From contig DCUV01000037.1 of NCBI GenBank assembly GCA_002328585.1, positions 1 to 58,981 of the forward strand: a stretch of 58,981 bases of DNA, read 5' to 3'. The stretch is from Spirochaetia bacterium UBA2205 (GTDB lineage: Bacteria > Spirochaetota > UBA4802 > UB4802). The position numbers and the translations under genes are program-made. The notes beneath the pieces were generated by a model. The model worked only from the letters and a program-made list of their open reading frames with translations, ran no database searches and was not told the origin of the DNA. Below are positions 19,357 through 28,238 of this stretch, in pieces (position 1 is the stretch's first letter; each line of letters starts with the position of its first letter).

Positions 19357-20007
19357 ATGTGCGGGCGATTTGCACAGGTTGAGCCTGTTGATAGCATTGC
19401 ACAGCGTTTAGGAATTGATGAAGTTTTAATGGATACTATCGCACCACGCTACAACATAAGTCCGGGTGCTAATGTTGTAGCACTGGTGCATAGTATTAAA
19501 AAATCATTAGTGCTATTGCGATGGGGGCTTATCCCCTATTGGGTAAGGGATATATCAAGAGCAAAACCACTCATTAATGCACGTGTTGAAACAGTTGCTG
19601 TGAAGCCAAGTTTTAAAAAGGCATTTTTCAATAACAGGTGCATTATACTGGCAAGCGGCTTCTATGAGTGGAAAAAGGAAGGCAGTAAAAAAATACCCTA
19701 CTATATAACTATCGATGATTTTTTTGGTTTTGGAGGGATATTTGATACTGCTATCATTGGTGGCAAGGAGTTGCGTACATGTGCTATACTTACCACTGAA
19801 GCAAATGATGCAATGCGTGTAATCCATAACAGGATGCCTCTTATTATACGGCAAAAAGAATTTGAGCTCTGGATAAAATCTGAAACACCAGTGGACATAT
19901 TGAAAGAATTGATAAAACCCTATAGGGGCAATTGTATCATGCATCCGGTTACAGCAAAGGTCAATAACCCTGCGTATGATGAGCCCGATTGCATAAATCC
20001 TGCATAA
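19357..20007 (+). CDS. SOS-response-associated SRAP protein (YedK/HMCES)
   Basis: 217 residues. The start is fixed by biology: SRAP proteins use Cys2, exposed after Met removal, to crosslink abasic sites in single-stranded DNA. ATG 19357 gives M-C-G-R-F. A longer reading from 19336 would bury the cysteine. Active-site residues are present: N74 and E78 region (INARVETV), E104 in GFYEW, and H157 in IHNRMP. It shields abasic sites at replication forks. It lies 1 nt after the M20 stop, so it is translated from the same mRNA although the functions look unrelated. Confidence 0.92.
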   Translation: MCGRFAQVEPVDSIAQRLGIDEVLMDTIAPRYNISPGANVVALVHSIKKSLVLLRWGLIPYWVRDISRAKPLINARVETVAVKPSFKKAFFNNRCIILASGFYEWKKEGSKKIPYYITIDDFFGFGGIFDTAIIGGKELRTCAILTTEANDAMRVIHNRMPLIIRQKEFELWIKSETPVDILKELIKPYRGNCIMHPVTAKVNNPAYDEPDCINPA

Positions 20008-20011
20008 AAGA

Positions 20012-22234
20012 TTATTGGTTGTTGATAAGTGAAGACAGCACCTTGATGAGTTCGTTGAAGGTATACGGTTTTGGCAGTATTGCATCAAAGCCATATTCCT
20101 TATAGTTAGCTAATATTGCTTCGTTTGTATATCCGGTGGATGCAATAAACTTACAGCCTGGTACTATTGCCTTTAATTCACGGATACTATCAACACCACC
20201 TTTACCACCCTGAATGGTTAGATCAAGGATAGCAATATCAAAAGGTTTGTTTTGCTTTACAGCTTGTACTGCTGCATTTACTGCTGCGTCACCATCTCTG
20301 ACGCTTATTACATGGCAACCTTGAAGTGAAAGCATTTCTTTCAGTGACTCGGTTACCATTTCATCATCATCCATTATTACAATGGATAGTGAAGGTGTCA
20401 AATAGCTGGAATCATGTTGTTTGGCCGCTTTTATTTTTGGTATCAATTCAGCTTTTGGTAAATAGAGGGTAAAACATGTTCCTTCATTTGAAGATTCTAC
20501 CGTGATATGCCCATCATGTCTTTTAATGATGGAATAAACAATGGATAACCCCAATCCATGGCCATCTTTGCGTGTGGTAAAAAATGGATCAAAGATATAG
20601 GGCATAATATCAGGTGGTATTCCTTCACCGGTATTGTGTATTGTTATTTCAATAAATTCACCGCTTATTGGCAATGAAGGGTCGTTTACCACTACATTGT
20701 TAGCTGTGATGGTAATTGTGCCCTGCTGTCCAATTGCCTGACGAGCATTAAGGATGATATTATGGATAACCTGTGAAATCTGTGCAGGATCAATCAAGGC
20801 ATTATGTAAATCATCTGATATAATGAAACGGCATTGTATGGCGGAACCACTGAGCACAAATTCGGCTGTATCCTTGATAATATTGACAAGTGATGCTGAC
20901 GTCTTAACGGGAGCACCACCTTTTGAAAAAGCCAGTAACTGTGTTGTTAAATCACGTGCTTTAAATATTGCTTTTTGTGCTCGTCCGGCTGCCTTTATAA
21001 TTTTATCATTTTGAGTAAGATGCTCAATAATTGAAATATTACCAAGGATTGCACTGAGCATATTGTTAAAGTCATGAGCAATTCCTCCGGCAAAAATAGA
21101 AAGCGACTCATATTTTGCTGTTTTTACCATTTCATCTTCATAGTGCACTAAATCGGTGATGTTGCGTATAACAATAATACACCCTGCAATTTTGTTGGCA
21201 ATATAAAGAGGATTGCAAACAATATAAGCATAATAGGTATCACCATTGTTACGTATTATGGTGTTGCGGTACAAAGAAACAGGCTTCCCCTGTTGCAGCA
21301 CCTGAGTAACCGGGTCTTCATAGGGAATTCCTGTTTTTGCATTGTACAGTATGCAACAACTGGAAAATTGTTTTCCAATAACATCGTCCTTAACGCCAAA
21401 AAGTTTTAATGCGGCATAGTTTATACTGGTGATAGTTCCCTTATCATCAGTTGTGATTATTCCGTCAGTAATTGAAGAAAGAATGGTTTGAAGCTGTGCA
21501 GTTTCTTTTTGAAGATTGCTATTGCTTATCAAAAGCTCCTGCTGAGTATTTTCAAGCTCTTCATTTATTGCCGTTAATTCCTCATTCATGGCTTCTAATT
21601 CTTCGGCTGTAGCCGACAGCTCTTCATACTGCTTTTGTATCTTATTTTGAGCTTTATATGCATTAATGATGCCCAGTTTGTGAATTGAAAAGATTTGATA
21701 CGAGATGGTAGTTATAAATGTCAATGCTAATGCAGAATCCATAAAATATTCAATAACTTCCCATCGTTCAAGCCCCAACGCGGCATGTACATACAATACA
21801 AATATAATAAGCAAAAGCATATTCGCAGTATAGTAAAACCATATACCTCGTCTTCGGTCAACAAAAAGAAGCGGTGTATAGGCAAGGCTTACAGAAATCA
21901 GCACAATGGAATCCATACGTTGCAGCAGAGGCCCGGACTCAAAAAATATAACAAGCCACAACGCTATCTGCACACTTGCAAATGAGAGGTTAGCCGCAAA
22001 TTGAAATTTTCCTTTGCGAAGCAATGCTAATGAAATAATTGCAGAAAAAATGGTACCCGTAAAAGGGTAAAGGATGCCGGGGTCCTTTATGCCGCGAGCA
22101 GCAAAAAAGGTTCCCATTATTACTACAGCAAAAATGACTGAAAAATCAAAAATAAGCGCTGCCCACGCTTTCAGGCGCAACACAATATCGTTATTTTGGT
22201 ATGGTTGTAAAAAATATCTATCAGGGGAATTCAT
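20012..22234 (-). CDS. hybrid membrane histidine kinase with PAS and receiver
   Basis: 740 residues. Four to five N-terminal membrane helices (about 25-180), a coiled coil rich in EELEAMNEELTAINEEL, a PAS domain (about 245-365), HisKA with FAGGIAHDFNNML (phospho-His in AHDFN), HATPase (DPFFTTRKDGHGLGLSIV), and a C-terminal receiver with DDDE and phosphoacceptor in AILDLTI. It is a multistep phosphorelay kinase; the partner HPt is not nearby. Start 22234 is preferred because GAGAGGTG sits ahead of it; an ATG 15 nt upstream would overlap that Shine-Dalgarno. It is divergent from umuDC. Confidence 0.88.
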   Translation of the reverse strand: MNSPDRYFLQPYQNNDIVLRLKAWAALIFDFSVIFAVVIMGTFFAARGIKDPGILYPFTGTIFSAIISLALLRKGKFQFAANLSFASVQIALWLVIFFESGPLLQRMDSIVLISVSLAYTPLLFVDRRRGIWFYYTANMLLLIIFVLYVHAALGLERWEVIEYFMDSALALTFITTISYQIFSIHKLGIINAYKAQNKIQKQYEELSATAEELEAMNEELTAINEELENTQQELLISNSNLQKETAQLQTILSSITDGIITTDDKGTITSINYAALKLFGVKDDVIGKQFSSCCILYNAKTGIPYEDPVTQVLQQGKPVSLYRNTIIRNNGDTYYAYIVCNPLYIANKIAGCIIVIRNITDLVHYEDEMVKTAKYESLSIFAGGIAHDFNNMLSAILGNISIIEHLTQNDKIIKAAGRAQKAIFKARDLTTQLLAFSKGGAPVKTSASLVNIIKDTAEFVLSGSAIQCRFIISDDLHNALIDPAQISQVIHNIILNARQAIGQQGTITITANNVVVNDPSLPISGEFIEITIHNTGEGIPPDIMPYIFDPFFTTRKDGHGLGLSIVYSIIKRHDGHITVESSNEGTCFTLYLPKAELIPKIKAAKQHDSSYLTPSLSIVIMDDDEMVTESLKEMLSLQGCHVISVRDGDAAVNAAVQAVKQNKPFDIAILDLTIQGGKGGVDSIRELKAIVPGCKFIASTGYTNEAILANYKEYGFDAILPKPYTFNELIKVLSSLINNQ

Positions 22235-22385
22235 GCTGGCACCTCTCATTTTTTAACGGCATGTTTTTTGCAAAACATTACAACTTTGTTCAATCATGGT
22301 ATGGTTGTTTGTTATTGTTTAGTATTTTTAAATGCCGGGCGATAGTTATCGGTAAAAATTTTTTCAGCAAAATACAAAACTTGTG

Positions 22386-22439
22386 TTGACTTAATTTATG
22401 TATAGTATATCATTGTTGTTATCGCACTAGTAGTGTGCG
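22386..22439 (+). promoter_or_regulatory. umuDC promoter with LexA-box-like palindrome
   Basis: -35 TTGACT (22386-22391), 16-nt spacer, -10 TATCAT (22408-22413). Ten nt later comes CGCAC-N7-GTGCG (22423-22439), placed where an SOS repressor would block initiation. The arms resemble no operator I can name with certainty, so LexA binding is inferred from position. A motif copy (GGCGATAGTT, 22338-22347) lies upstream. Confidence 0.5.
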
Positions 22440-22522
22440 GTATTATTGCAGTTGCACGCTATGAATTGCGAAAGGAACAACCGTAACATCAGGATACATA
22501 TATATACGATTGGAGTATTGTC

Positions 22523-22945
22523 ATGTGCGCATTACCAGTAATCAATTCTTCATCGCGTTTACCTATAGCACCACTCTATGCAACAGCCATCAAGGCAGGA
22601 TTTCCATCGCCGGCGGACGATTATATAGAAAAGATGCTTGATTTAAACGAGTATCTTATACGGCATCCTGCTGCAACTTTTTTTGTGCGCGTGTCAGGGG
22701 ATTCCATGACACCGGGGATATGCCACAGCGATATTCTTGTAGTGGACAGGGCTCTGACCCCAATGCACAACAATATTGTCATTGCCGCAGTCAACGGCGA
22801 GCTTACCGTAAAGCGTCTTGTCATAAAAAACGGCACCACCCTGCTTGTGCCTGACAACGACACCTATGAAACTATGGCTCTGACCCCCGAAGTGGATTGT
22901 ACTCTATGGGGTGTTGTTATTCATATCATCCGGACGGTTGGCTGA
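22523..22945 (+). CDS. umuD: UmuD-like translesion polymerase V protease subunit
   Basis: 140 residues, S24/LexA-fold self-cleaving protein. AGFPSP (25-30) holds the cleavage bond A25-G26. VSGDSM supplies the catalytic serine S61, and VNGELTVKR the lysine K97, spaced as in E. coli UmuD. RecA filaments trigger self-cleavage to UmuD', which joins UmuC. GGAG lies upstream. Two copies of GCTCTGACCCC fall inside this short gene (22751-22761, 22877-22887), both in the same frame and read as ALTP. Confidence 0.93.
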   Translation: MCALPVINSSSRLPIAPLYATAIKAGFPSPADDYIEKMLDLNEYLIRHPAATFFVRVSGDSMTPGICHSDILVVDRALTPMHNNIVIAAVNGELTVKRLVIKNGTTLLVPDNDTYETMALTPEVDCTLWGVVIHIIRTVG

Positions 22946-22947
22946 TT

Positions 22948-24204
22948 ATGTACGCGCTTGTTGACTGCAATAACTTCTATGCCTCATGCGAAAAGGTGTG
23001 CAACCCCGCCCTGTGGGGTAAAGCGGTGGTGGTACTGTCAAATAACGATGGCAATGTCATAGCACGAAGCCCTGAGGCAAAAGCGCTTGGCATTGCAATG
23101 GGGGCGCCATTTTACCAGTGCACCAATATTATCCGCAAACACCATGTCGCAGTGTTTTCGTCTAACTATGCGCTGTATGGGGACATGTCGCGGCGGGTAA
23201 TGGATACGCTTGCAACCTGTGCGCCGTATATGGAGGTGTATTCCATTGACGAGGCGTTTTTGCTGTGCAATGTCCCACTGTGCCAGGCAGAACGCTATGC
23301 GCTGCAGGTAAAGCATACGGTGCTGCAATGGACAGGGATGCCTGTTTCAGTGGGAATGGGCGCCACCAAAACGCTGGCAAAGCTGGCAAACCATATTGCA
23401 AAAAAACGCACACAAAGTGGTGTGTTTATTTTTGCGGGCGATAGTTCCCTGTATAACAATTTATTGATGCGCATTGATGTACAGGAGGTATGGGGCATAG
23501 GCGGGCGCTACGCACGTATGTTACGCAGACATGGCATAGACACGGTATGGCAGCTTATATGCGCTGATGACAGCTTTATAAAAAAGACCATGACCATTGT
23601 GGGACTCAGAACCGTGTATGAGCTGCGAGGCATCCCCTGCATTAACACCGAGGATGCGCCGCCGCCAAAAAAGTGCATTGTAAGCTCGCGCTCGTTTGGC
23701 AAACCGGTAACGGAATGTAATGAGTTGCAGGAGGCGGCGGCGCACTATGCATCCATTGCATCGCAGAAGTTGCGGAAACAACATGGTGCTGCGGGTGTTG
23801 TTACGGTGTTTGTGTCAACAAACCCGTTTAAGGATGAACCACAGTACAGCAGTGCTGCCACCATTACGCTGGATATGCACTCGTGTTACACGCCGGATAT
23901 CATTGCTGCGGCACAAACCGCTTTGCACAGGCTTTTCCGGAGCGGCTATCGCTATAAAAAGGTTGGTATCATGCTTACGGATATCGTTGCTTCACAGGAA
24001 CTATCGCCCACACTTTTTTTACCTGCGCAAAGCTACGAGAGGCGCTACAACCTTATGCAAACGCTTGACAGCGTTAATGCCGCACTTGGCCGTGGCGCGG
24101 TGTATTTTGCTTCAGAGGGTGTGCAGCGGCAATGGGCAATGCGCCGGCGGTATCTGTCCCCGCGCTATACAACGCACTGGGATGAGATACCGCTTGTCAG
24201 GTGA
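22948..24204 (+). CDS. umuC: UmuC-like Y-family DNA polymerase V
   Basis: 418 residues. The start at 22948, 2 nt after the umuD stop, gives MYALVDCNNFYASCE, with metal ligand D6. YSIDEAFL (98-105) supplies D101/E102. A helix-hairpin-helix-like segment (EVWGIGGRYARML) and the little-finger and UmuC C-terminal regions (GRGAVYFASEG, then PRYTT) are complete. It performs error-prone lesion bypass. G+C and CGC/GCG codon use are higher than in neighbouring genes, which hints at a different history. Motif copies are at 23437-23446 and 23999-24008. Confidence 0.93.
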   Translation: MYALVDCNNFYASCEKVCNPALWGKAVVVLSNNDGNVIARSPEAKALGIAMGAPFYQCTNIIRKHHVAVFSSNYALYGDMSRRVMDTLATCAPYMEVYSIDEAFLLCNVPLCQAERYALQVKHTVLQWTGMPVSVGMGATKTLAKLANHIAKKRTQSGVFIFAGDSSLYNNLLMRIDVQEVWGIGGRYARMLRRHGIDTVWQLICADDSFIKKTMTIVGLRTVYELRGIPCINTEDAPPPKKCIVSSRSFGKPVTECNELQEAAAHYASIASQKLRKQHGAAGVVTVFVSTNPFKDEPQYSSAATITLDMHSCYTPDIIAAAQTALHRLFRSGYRYKKVGIMLTDIVASQELSPTLFLPAQSYERRYNLMQTLDSVNAALGRGAVYFASEGVQRQWAMRRRYLSPRYTTHWDEIPLVR

Positions 24205-24298
24205 TAACGGTATTGTTGTTGACAATAAGCAAAAATGTGGCATTATTTACCCATGTCATTGAGACTGCGATAGATAGTTTATTGTAAAGTTTATAGTT

Positions 24299-24736
24299 AT
24301 GATACACTACGAACCTATTCCTGACACAGTAATGTCATATATTCCTGATATAACAAAGATATTGCAGGATGATGCTATCATTTTTGCATATCTTTTTGGT
24401 GGATTAGCACGTGGTTTTTACACACCTCTTTCGGATATTGATATTGCTATTTATATTGATGACGTACCGGATGTTGCTGACTATACATTCAATCTTTTTT
24501 GCAAACTTGTCGATGCCATAAAAACATCTGAGATTGATATTGTTGTATTAAATACTGCACCAGAAAGTATTACGGGGAGGATAGTATTGAATAAAGTAAT
24601 CTTAACAGATAAGGAGCCATTAAAGCGATATATATATGAATCACTGACATTGAGGAAATATTTTGATTTTAAAATGAAAGAGGAGCAGATTTTATTCAGG
24701 AGGTATAACATTGGTAGATATACCATTGATTCTTAA
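24299..24736 (+). CDS. MntA-like minimal nucleotidyltransferase antitoxin
   Basis: 145 residues. FGGLARG (33-39) then SDIDIA with D46 and D48 give the nucleotidyltransferase active site (GSxARG-type; here the serine is glycine). In the characterised MntA-HepT (type VII) modules the antitoxin AMPylates a tyrosine next to the HEPN motif. The 3' end overlaps the HEPN gene by 26 nt. Upstream sequence has no strong Shine-Dalgarno. Confidence 0.85.
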   Translation: MIHYEPIPDTVMSYIPDITKILQDDAIIFAYLFGGLARGFYTPLSDIDIAIYIDDVPDVADYTFNLFCKLVDAIKTSEIDIVVLNTAPESITGRIVLNKVILTDKEPLKRYIYESLTLRKYFDFKMKEEQILFRRYNIGRYTIDS

Positions 24737-25163
24737 AAAGCTTTCGAAGCTGGAAGAATATTATAAACAGATAGAAGAGTTTAAAGGTATTACACTGAAT
24801 GAATATAGCAATGACTGGAAGATACAGCGAATAGTTGAACGGACATTGCAGATAATGATAGAAACCTGTGTTGATATAGCAAATCATATTATTGCTGATA
24901 ATAAGTTACGTATTCCGGAAAGCTATGCTGATACTTTTAAGGTATTACATGAAAATACTATAGTATCAGATGATTTATTTAATACAATGAACAAAATGGT
25001 AAAATTCAGGAATGTTGTGGTTCATCAATACAGTAATGTTAATGCCGAAATAGTTATAGTAATACTAAAAAAACATAGAGAAGATTTTATGAAATACCGT
25101 GACGCAATTGTGATGTATTTAAAAAATCATGGTTTTAATGAATATCACAAGAATAACGCATAA
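24711..25163 (+). CDS. HepT-like HEPN RNase toxin (DUF86)
   Basis: 150 residues, helical. FRNVVVHQY (99-107) contains the complete RX4HXY motif: R100, H105 and Y107, the tyrosine being the AMPylation target in studied HepT proteins. Start is TTG at 24711 with a perfect AGGAGG 7 nt before it, inside the mntA-like gene. Unlike the pair at 1361-2042, both partners look catalytically intact. Expected role is RNA cleavage when unmodified, in phage defence or stress. Confidence 0.88.
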   Translation: MVDIPLILKKLSKLEEYYKQIEEFKGITLNEYSNDWKIQRIVERTLQIMIETCVDIANHIIADNKLRIPESYADTFKVLHENTIVSDDLFNTMNKMVKFRNVVVHQYSNVNAEIVIVILKKHREDFMKYRDAIVMYLKNHGFNEYHKNNA

Positions 25164-25174
25164 AGGTAGTTGCT

Positions 25175-25462
25175 ATGATTGATATAACCTTAATAATAAT
25201 ACTGGTTATTATTGCCACAGTTCTTTTGTGGACGGTGATATTATTTAAAATTGTTATGAGCCCGTTTGCAATCAACAACAAATGGAAGCTATTGGGTGTG
25301 CTGCTCATTTTTGCGCTATGTTATAGCATGCTGCCTTCATGGGCAGTAAAGACATTTAATTTCAAAAGCTATACCATACCCTGTATCATTGTGAGCGTTC
25401 TTTTTGTTGGGCTTGTGATACTGTACACAATGATCAATGCACGGTTAAAAAAATACAAATAG
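25175..25462 (+). CDS. small three-helix membrane protein
   Basis: 95 residues with three hydrophobic segments (about 4-28, 40-58, 68-88) and a basic tail (RLKKYK). No family recognised. AAAGG precedes the ATG, 11 nt after the hepT stop, so it may be co-transcribed with the MNT-HEPN module. Confidence 0.6.
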   Translation: MIDITLIIILVIIATVLLWTVILFKIVMSPFAINNKWKLLGVLLIFALCYSMLPSWAVKTFNFKSYTIPCIIVSVLFVGLVILYTMINARLKKYK

Positions 25463-25603
25463 GTTAACGATAGATGGTTTATAGGTACCATGGTTTTAAT
25501 CATTACAAAACGCGGATAGTGTGATTATTGGTTGACATGTATCCAATACCCCGGTAGGATACCATGATAAATCAGCAGCTCACGAAGAAATTTCAAGTGA
25601 ACG

Positions 25604-25750
25604 ATGATTTTAGAAAGAAAATATGATAAATATGATATTGAAGAAGTACAAAAACGCATACGCTACTACCCTGCAACAGCCGTCAGTGGTCAACGGCAAT
25701 CAGGTAAAACACTAACCGTTCAACGATATACCGGATGTGAGGGTATATGA
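25604..25750 (+). pseudogene. truncated AAA ATPase (DUF4143-type) fragment
   Basis: A 48-codon frame with ATG 25604 and TGA 25748. It reads ILERKYD...RIRYYPATAVSGQRQSGKT, the start and Walker A loop of the AAA_14/DUF4143 ATPases that normally run to about 380-400 residues. After the P-loop the frame ends and no continuation is seen. It is a remnant in an otherwise non-coding 580-base interval (25463-26045). A motif copy, GGCGATAGTT, lies at 25849-25858. Confidence 0.65.
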
Positions 25751-25991
25751 TTAAAAAATGATATAAAAATTTTTGCACTTTGTAAAGCATAGCAGGTATG
25801 TTAAAGTAACTATAATGAAAGATGAAGTAATGAATGGTATTTGTCATGGGCGATAGTTATTCTAAAGCAATTGTGCCTGTACTGAGCATAGTCAAAGCAA
25901 AGAATCTTGTTTTCAGTTGTTTTGCTCCATGAGAATACCGGGTATATGCAAGAGGGAAAATGATTAGCATACCCTGATTATTCTCTATATT

Positions 25992-26020
25992 TTTACATTA
26001 TTTGAATTGGGTAGTAAAAT
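25992..26020 (+). promoter_or_regulatory. promoter of the Lsa36-like gene
   Basis: -35 TTTACA (25992-25997), 17-nt spacer, -10 TAAAAT (26015-26020), both 5/6 to consensus, then AGGAGG just before the ATG at 26046. Confidence 0.6.
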
Positions 26021-26045
26021 ATTTTGACTTTTTATAGGAGGACTT

Positions 26046-27164
26046 ATGAAAAAGCTTATTGTAGTGCTGGTTATGGCAGGTGTGGTTATTGCACAGCCAC
26101 TATTTGCAGCAACCATTACTGGGGATTGCCCAATTTTGACAATTCCTGCTTATTCAATTACATTAGGCGTCATTGGTGATGATTTATATGATCAATTTAT
26201 TAATGCTTTGCATGATGCTAATGCTGAATTGGCAAAGTATGATGATCAGGATAAGCTGGCTACTGGTTTTGCCAATGCCAACATGTATTCAACCAATGCC
26301 GCCACGCAGCAGGGCTATCCCAACTATAGCCTGTTTGCCATAACCACCGGCGTTATGGTTGGCGCTCAGGCACCTACTACCAATGTTGATTATTATACCA
26401 ATGGCAAGATTGAGGATGATATAGAAAACAAAGGGGATTTATATGCTGGTGTTGCAGGGAGTGCAGCCGTTAATGTAGGGATAAACGCAGGGATGATTAT
26501 CCCGGGGCTTTATATCAATGTAAAATTTGGTAAGTTTGACAGTACCTGGGTATATGATGATGACGATTTTAGCTTTGATACCATGATTATTGGTGGCGGC
26601 ATTACCTATAGCCTGTTTGATGAAGCAGGCATTGGCTTATTGCGCTGGCGTGGTTTAACCATTGGTACAGGATTGGTATATCAAACAACCGATGTTTCAT
26701 ATAGAATAGAATTAGATGATGAACGAATTCATTTTGTAGAAGGTTTAACAGCAGGCGATGTCGTTGTTGACCCTTCATTTGACATTACGCTTGATATGTA
26801 TACATTAAGCGTTCCCTTTGAGATCAATACTGCCATACAACTGTTGTGGCTTTTTAACATCAATCTGGGTGTTGGCATTGATCTGGTGAGCGGTAATGCC
26901 GATCTGGAGTTGCAATCAGTGTCTGATGCAACGGTTAAAAACATTGCGTATAATGGTATTCCGTTACCTGAGGATGATTATATCGTTACTCCCGGCAAGG
27001 TTACCATTGATGGGAAAACCCTGGATAAAAAGCCATCATGGGCGCGGGCACGTATTATGACAGGGATTGGCTTCAATTTTGGAGCGGTTAAGATTGATGT
27101 GCCCATTATCTATTATTTAAAAAGCGGTGCGGCTGTTGGGGTGACAGCGGGGATAATATGGTAA
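26046..27164 (+). CDS. Lsa36-like outer-membrane/surface protein
   Basis: 372 residues. A signal peptide (about 1-20, ending LFA-ATI) is followed by a region with CPILTIPAY, ATGFANANMYSTNAATQQGYPNYSLF and AVNVGINAGMIIPGLYINVKFG. I recall this pattern from the leptospiral Lsa36 surface protein family; this is recognition from memory, not a search. The remainder alternates polar and hydrophobic residues and glycines, as in a beta-barrel. It is probably exported to the outer membrane; function unknown. It has its own promoter and a strong terminator, so it is monocistronic and likely well expressed. Confidence 0.65.
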   Translation: MKKLIVVLVMAGVVIAQPLFAATITGDCPILTIPAYSITLGVIGDDLYDQFINALHDANAELAKYDDQDKLATGFANANMYSTNAATQQGYPNYSLFAITTGVMVGAQAPTTNVDYYTNGKIEDDIENKGDLYAGVAGSAAVNVGINAGMIIPGLYINVKFGKFDSTWVYDDDDFSFDTMIIGGGITYSLFDEAGIGLLRWRGLTIGTGLVYQTTDVSYRIELDDERIHFVEGLTAGDVVVDPSFDITLDMYTLSVPFEINTAIQLLWLFNINLGVGIDLVSGNADLELQSVSDATVKNIAYNGIPLPEDDYIVTPGKVTIDGKTLDKKPSWARARIMTGIGFNFGAVKIDVPIIYYLKSGAAVGVTAGIIW

Positions 27165-27171
27165 AATGGTA

Positions 27172-27204
27172 AAAAGGGGTTTTGTCAAAACCCCTTTTAT
27201 TTTA
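27172..27204 (+). terminator. Rho-independent terminator
   Basis: Perfect 12-bp stem, AAAAGGGGTTTT (27172-27183) and AAAACCCCTTTT (27187-27198), 3-nt loop, then ATTTTA. It sits 7 nt after the Lsa36-like stop. Confidence 0.93.
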
Positions 27205-27212
27205 GAGTGGAG

Positions 27213-27362
27213 CGGCTCTTGGGGTAAAAAAGCGATATGATAGTGAAATACAAGGGAAAATTTTTTAGCAAATCCTTTTTGTTTGTATAACGGATGCTGC
27301 TGTTGGGGTAAAACAGCGATATGGTAGTGGAATACGAGGGAAGGGGTTTAGAGTATCCGTCA
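27213..27362. repeat. two imperfect ~60-bp direct repeats
   Basis: TTGGGGTAAAAAAGCGATAT (27219) recurs as TTGGGGTAAAACAGCGATAT at 27303, 84 nt later. The match continues through ATAGTGAAATACAAGGGAA versus GTAGTGGAATACGAGGGAA. The rest of 27205-27665 holds no recognisable gene. Confidence 0.75.
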
Positions 27363-27665
27363 AACTAACCTTATTGTTACAAAAAAAGGAAAGTACGCGT
27401 ATCTTACCAATAAGCAAAGTTAAACATTAAACAAACGGGAGGATATGCTAATGATTACCCAAACAGCACAAAAAACATAAAAAGAAAGAATGGTGGCACA
27501 AGCAGATTGGCAATTGACAGCACAATGTGGTAACCAGGAAGGGATACTGGAGGCAACACAATATAAGATATAAACAATTTTGATGGTGCAGGAAGATGGG
27601 AAATAGGTTACCATGGGTAGCACATGGTATACCCTTTACAATACCTGCCAATAGCTGTACAATGG

Positions 27666-28175
27666 TTATATGTTGGTTTTTCTGGTATGTAACGGTGCCG
27701 TTCGGGCGTATTTTAGCGGTAATCCCCAGTAGAATCGGCAACAATGTACCCCTTCTTCTGTGTCATACTCAAATAAATAGCTTCTGGTCAACTCATATTT
27801 TAGATAGTTATCGGTATTTCCTTTTCTCTCTTCTTCAATACAGTTGTTTAAAAATGCTACAAACTCATCCAGTACATGCTCAACACAATAGGCAATGGCT
27901 TTTGCCACACTCATCTTCCATAGCTTCTTAATATCTAAAAGATACTCGTACTCCCTGTATTCCAAATACAGGTGGACTCGCTTCCACGGATTTTGTTTAT
28001 CCCGTTTGCGGTACGCAATGCTGGTAAAGGCTTTTGCTGTACCTTTGTCTGTTTTAGCAGCAAAGATTAAAAGACGCGCAATAAATGAGTGCAGCGGCAT
28101 ATCATACTGCATCGTGGTAGCGGTAAGGACATCTAAATCATGAATAGAAATACAGGTAGTCGTTTCAAAATCCAT
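27666..28175 (-). CDS. putative ribbon-helix-helix regulator, unknown family
   Basis: 169 residues from ATG 28175, chosen because AAGGAAGGGG lies 8 nt upstream; a GTG 9 nt earlier overlaps that site. The middle part (KRVHLYL, then EYEYLLDIKKLW and MSVAKAIAYCVEHVL) follows the strand-helix-helix pattern of CopG/Arc proteins. The N-terminal third is a separate helical segment and the C-terminal third is aromatic and charged. No family recognised with certainty. Its promoter overlaps an inverted repeat, which would fit autorepression. Confidence 0.55.
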   Translation of the reverse strand: MDFETTTCISIHDLDVLTATTMQYDMPLHSFIARLLIFAAKTDKGTAKAFTSIAYRKRDKQNPWKRVHLYLEYREYEYLLDIKKLWKMSVAKAIAYCVEHVLDEFVAFLNNCIEEERKGNTDNYLKYELTRSYLFEYDTEEGVHCCRFYWGLPLKYARTAPLHTRKTNI

Positions 28176-28194
28176 AGTACACACCCCTTCCTTT

Positions 28195-28238
28195 TATAGT
28201 ATGCCCTATACTGTACACAAGGCATGAGCATGTGTCAA
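28195..28238 (-). promoter_or_regulatory. promoter and candidate operator of the RHH-like gene
   Basis: Minus strand: -35 TTGACA (28238-28233), 17-nt spacer, -10 TACAGT (28215-28210). TATAG-N6-CTATA (28195-28210) abuts the -10 box, a plausible repressor site. Confidence 0.5.

Noticed and set aside
27448..27931. Overlapping plus- and minus-strand frames downstream of the RHH-like gene
   Set aside because: No family resemblance, no ribosome binding site and partly opposite the RHH-like gene.
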